DNA of 25,494 nt from NCBI GenBank assembly GCA_902362975.1, contig CABIYO010000036.1, forward strand, positions 1-25,494, given 5' to 3'. The notes beneath the pieces were generated by a model. That model was given only the letters and a program-made list of their open reading frames with translations, did not search any database and was not told the origin of the DNA. Shown here in pieces: positions 25,266 to 25,494 of the stretch. Positions within the stretch are counted from its first letter, which is position 1. Every line of letters begins with the position of its first letter. The position numbers and the translations under genes were made by a program. The DNA is from Caryophanales bacterium. GTDB lineage: Bacteria > Bacillota > Bacilli > Exiguobacteriales > Exiguobacteriaceae.

Positions 25266-25277
25266 GTAATCGCTTAC
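25266..25277. promoter_or_regulatory. cre-like site (candidate CcpA binding) before acnA
   Basis: On minus GTAAGCGATTAC is symmetric at its ends (GTAA/TTAC) around a CG core and fits the cre pattern with about two mismatches. It lies just downstream of the inferred transcription start, where CcpA would repress. Confidence 0.4.
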
Positions 25278-25290
25278 TTTTCACATATTT

Positions 25291-25319
25291 ATCATAATAC
25301 AAGTATAGCGTGACGTAAA
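25291..25319 (-). promoter_or_regulatory. Candidate sigma-A promoter for acnA
   Basis: On minus TTTACG (25319-25314) and TATGAT (25296-25291) are exactly 17 bases apart, placing the start near 25284 and leaving a leader of about 60 bases. Confidence 0.6.
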
Positions 25320-25342
25320 ATACATTCCGTCACAAATTAGTC

Positions 25343-25357
25343 ATAAGCAAAACTTAT
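25343..25357. promoter_or_regulatory. CcpC-type box (ATAA-N7-TTAT) before acnA
   Basis: ATAA (25343-25346), seven bases, TTAT (25354-25357). This matches the dyad bound by the citrate-sensing regulator CcpC at Bacillus citZ and citB. Its centre is about 66 bases before the inferred start, like the known citB arrangement. The second, half-site near -27 is not evident. Confidence 0.6.
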
Positions 25358-25410
25358 CAAAACTCAAATGACTTACTTCATAACAAAAAAACACCTCAGA
25401 AACTGATATG

Positions 25411-25470
25411 CTCCCCAATAGGTAGACAGATGAAATAACAAATCTGTTTATCTGATTGGGGAGTGTTTTT
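25411..25470 (+). terminator. Leader hairpin with T-run before the transposase start
   Basis: CTCCCCAAT (25411-25419) pairs with ATTGGGGAG (25455-25463), and the next 12 bases pair imperfectly (AGACAGAT with ATCTGTTT), around a loop at 25432-25441. TG and a seven-T run follow (25466-25472), directly before ATG 25473. The right arm contains the ribosome site GGGGAG. It can therefore act as terminator and hide the ribosome site. Confidence 0.7.
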
Positions 25471-25472
25471 TT

Positions 25473-25494
25473 ATGGCGAGAAGTCGGCATACGA
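25473..25494 (+). CDS. Start of a probable transposase ORF, 3' partial
   Basis: ATG 25473 follows GGGGAGTG (25458-25465) at about seven bases and encodes MARSRHT before the window ends. The basic start and the IS-like left end suggest the first transposase ORF of an IS3-type element. Seven codons cannot prove this. Confidence 0.4.

Larger units (their letters stand above)
25404..25494 (+). mobile_element. Left end of a probable IS3-type insertion sequence
   Basis: TGATATGCTCCCC at 25404-25416 has the TG start and CTCCCC run typical of many IS3-family terminal repeats. A leader hairpin and a transposase-like start follow. Only 91 bases are visible, so the other end and any target duplication cannot be checked. 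The boundary is approximate. Between this and the acnA control region (25358-25403) I see nothing. Confidence 0.5.

Overview
The window looks like chromosome of a mid-GC, non-Actinobacterial Gram-positive (Bacillota). It has strong GGAGG-type ribosome sites, frequent GTG starts, many compact hairpin-plus-T-run terminators, a BirA-type operator before bioY, and an ATAA-N7-TTAT (CcpC-type) box plus a cre-like site before aconitase. The gene mix resembles Exiguobacterium or a close relative of Bacillus. That genus guess comes from protein style only; no search was run.

Layout. (a) 1-2156 is accessory and decayed. It holds the 3' part of an IS200/IS605-type tnpB with a structured right end (putative omega RNA), a cut reverse-strand ORF remnant, and two tandem broken genes for related membrane proteins (DUF5692-like). 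(b) 2199-3052: BirA operator, bioY and a small basic protein, closed by a two-way terminator. (c) 3044-4849 and 4878-9777, all on minus: a TauE/SafE-type exporter, then a tight operon read sbcD > sbcC > aac(3)-like > alpha/beta hydrolase. (d) 9885-12754, plus: ABC exporter > 3-hydroxyisobutyrate-dehydrogenase-like enzyme > YdaT-like small protein. (e) 12769-16586, minus: DUF975 membrane protein; deoR-type regulator > cutC; vanY-type lipoprotein > plsY. (f) 16665-20105, minus: membrane-anchored unknown protein > twin-AAA+ CbbX/SpoVK-like ATPase > YbgC-like thioesterase, probably one transcript, with a strong non-terminator hairpin between the first two. (g) 20207-25222, minus: BCCT osmolyte transporter, an uncharacterised 163-aa protein, and aconitase acnA/citB with its control region. 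(h) 25404-25494: left end of what looks like an IS3-type element whose transposase start sits directly behind a large hairpin with a T-run.

Most of the window is ordinary core chromosome: DNA end processing, central metabolism, envelope and osmotic functions. The parts that merit a second look are the two mobile-element ends with their RNA structures, the twin-AAA+ operon, the regulatory sites before acnA and bioY, and the repeated ATGTAAAT motif before the deoR-cutC pair. I see no CRISPR array, rRNA or tRNA, and no clearly new defence system.
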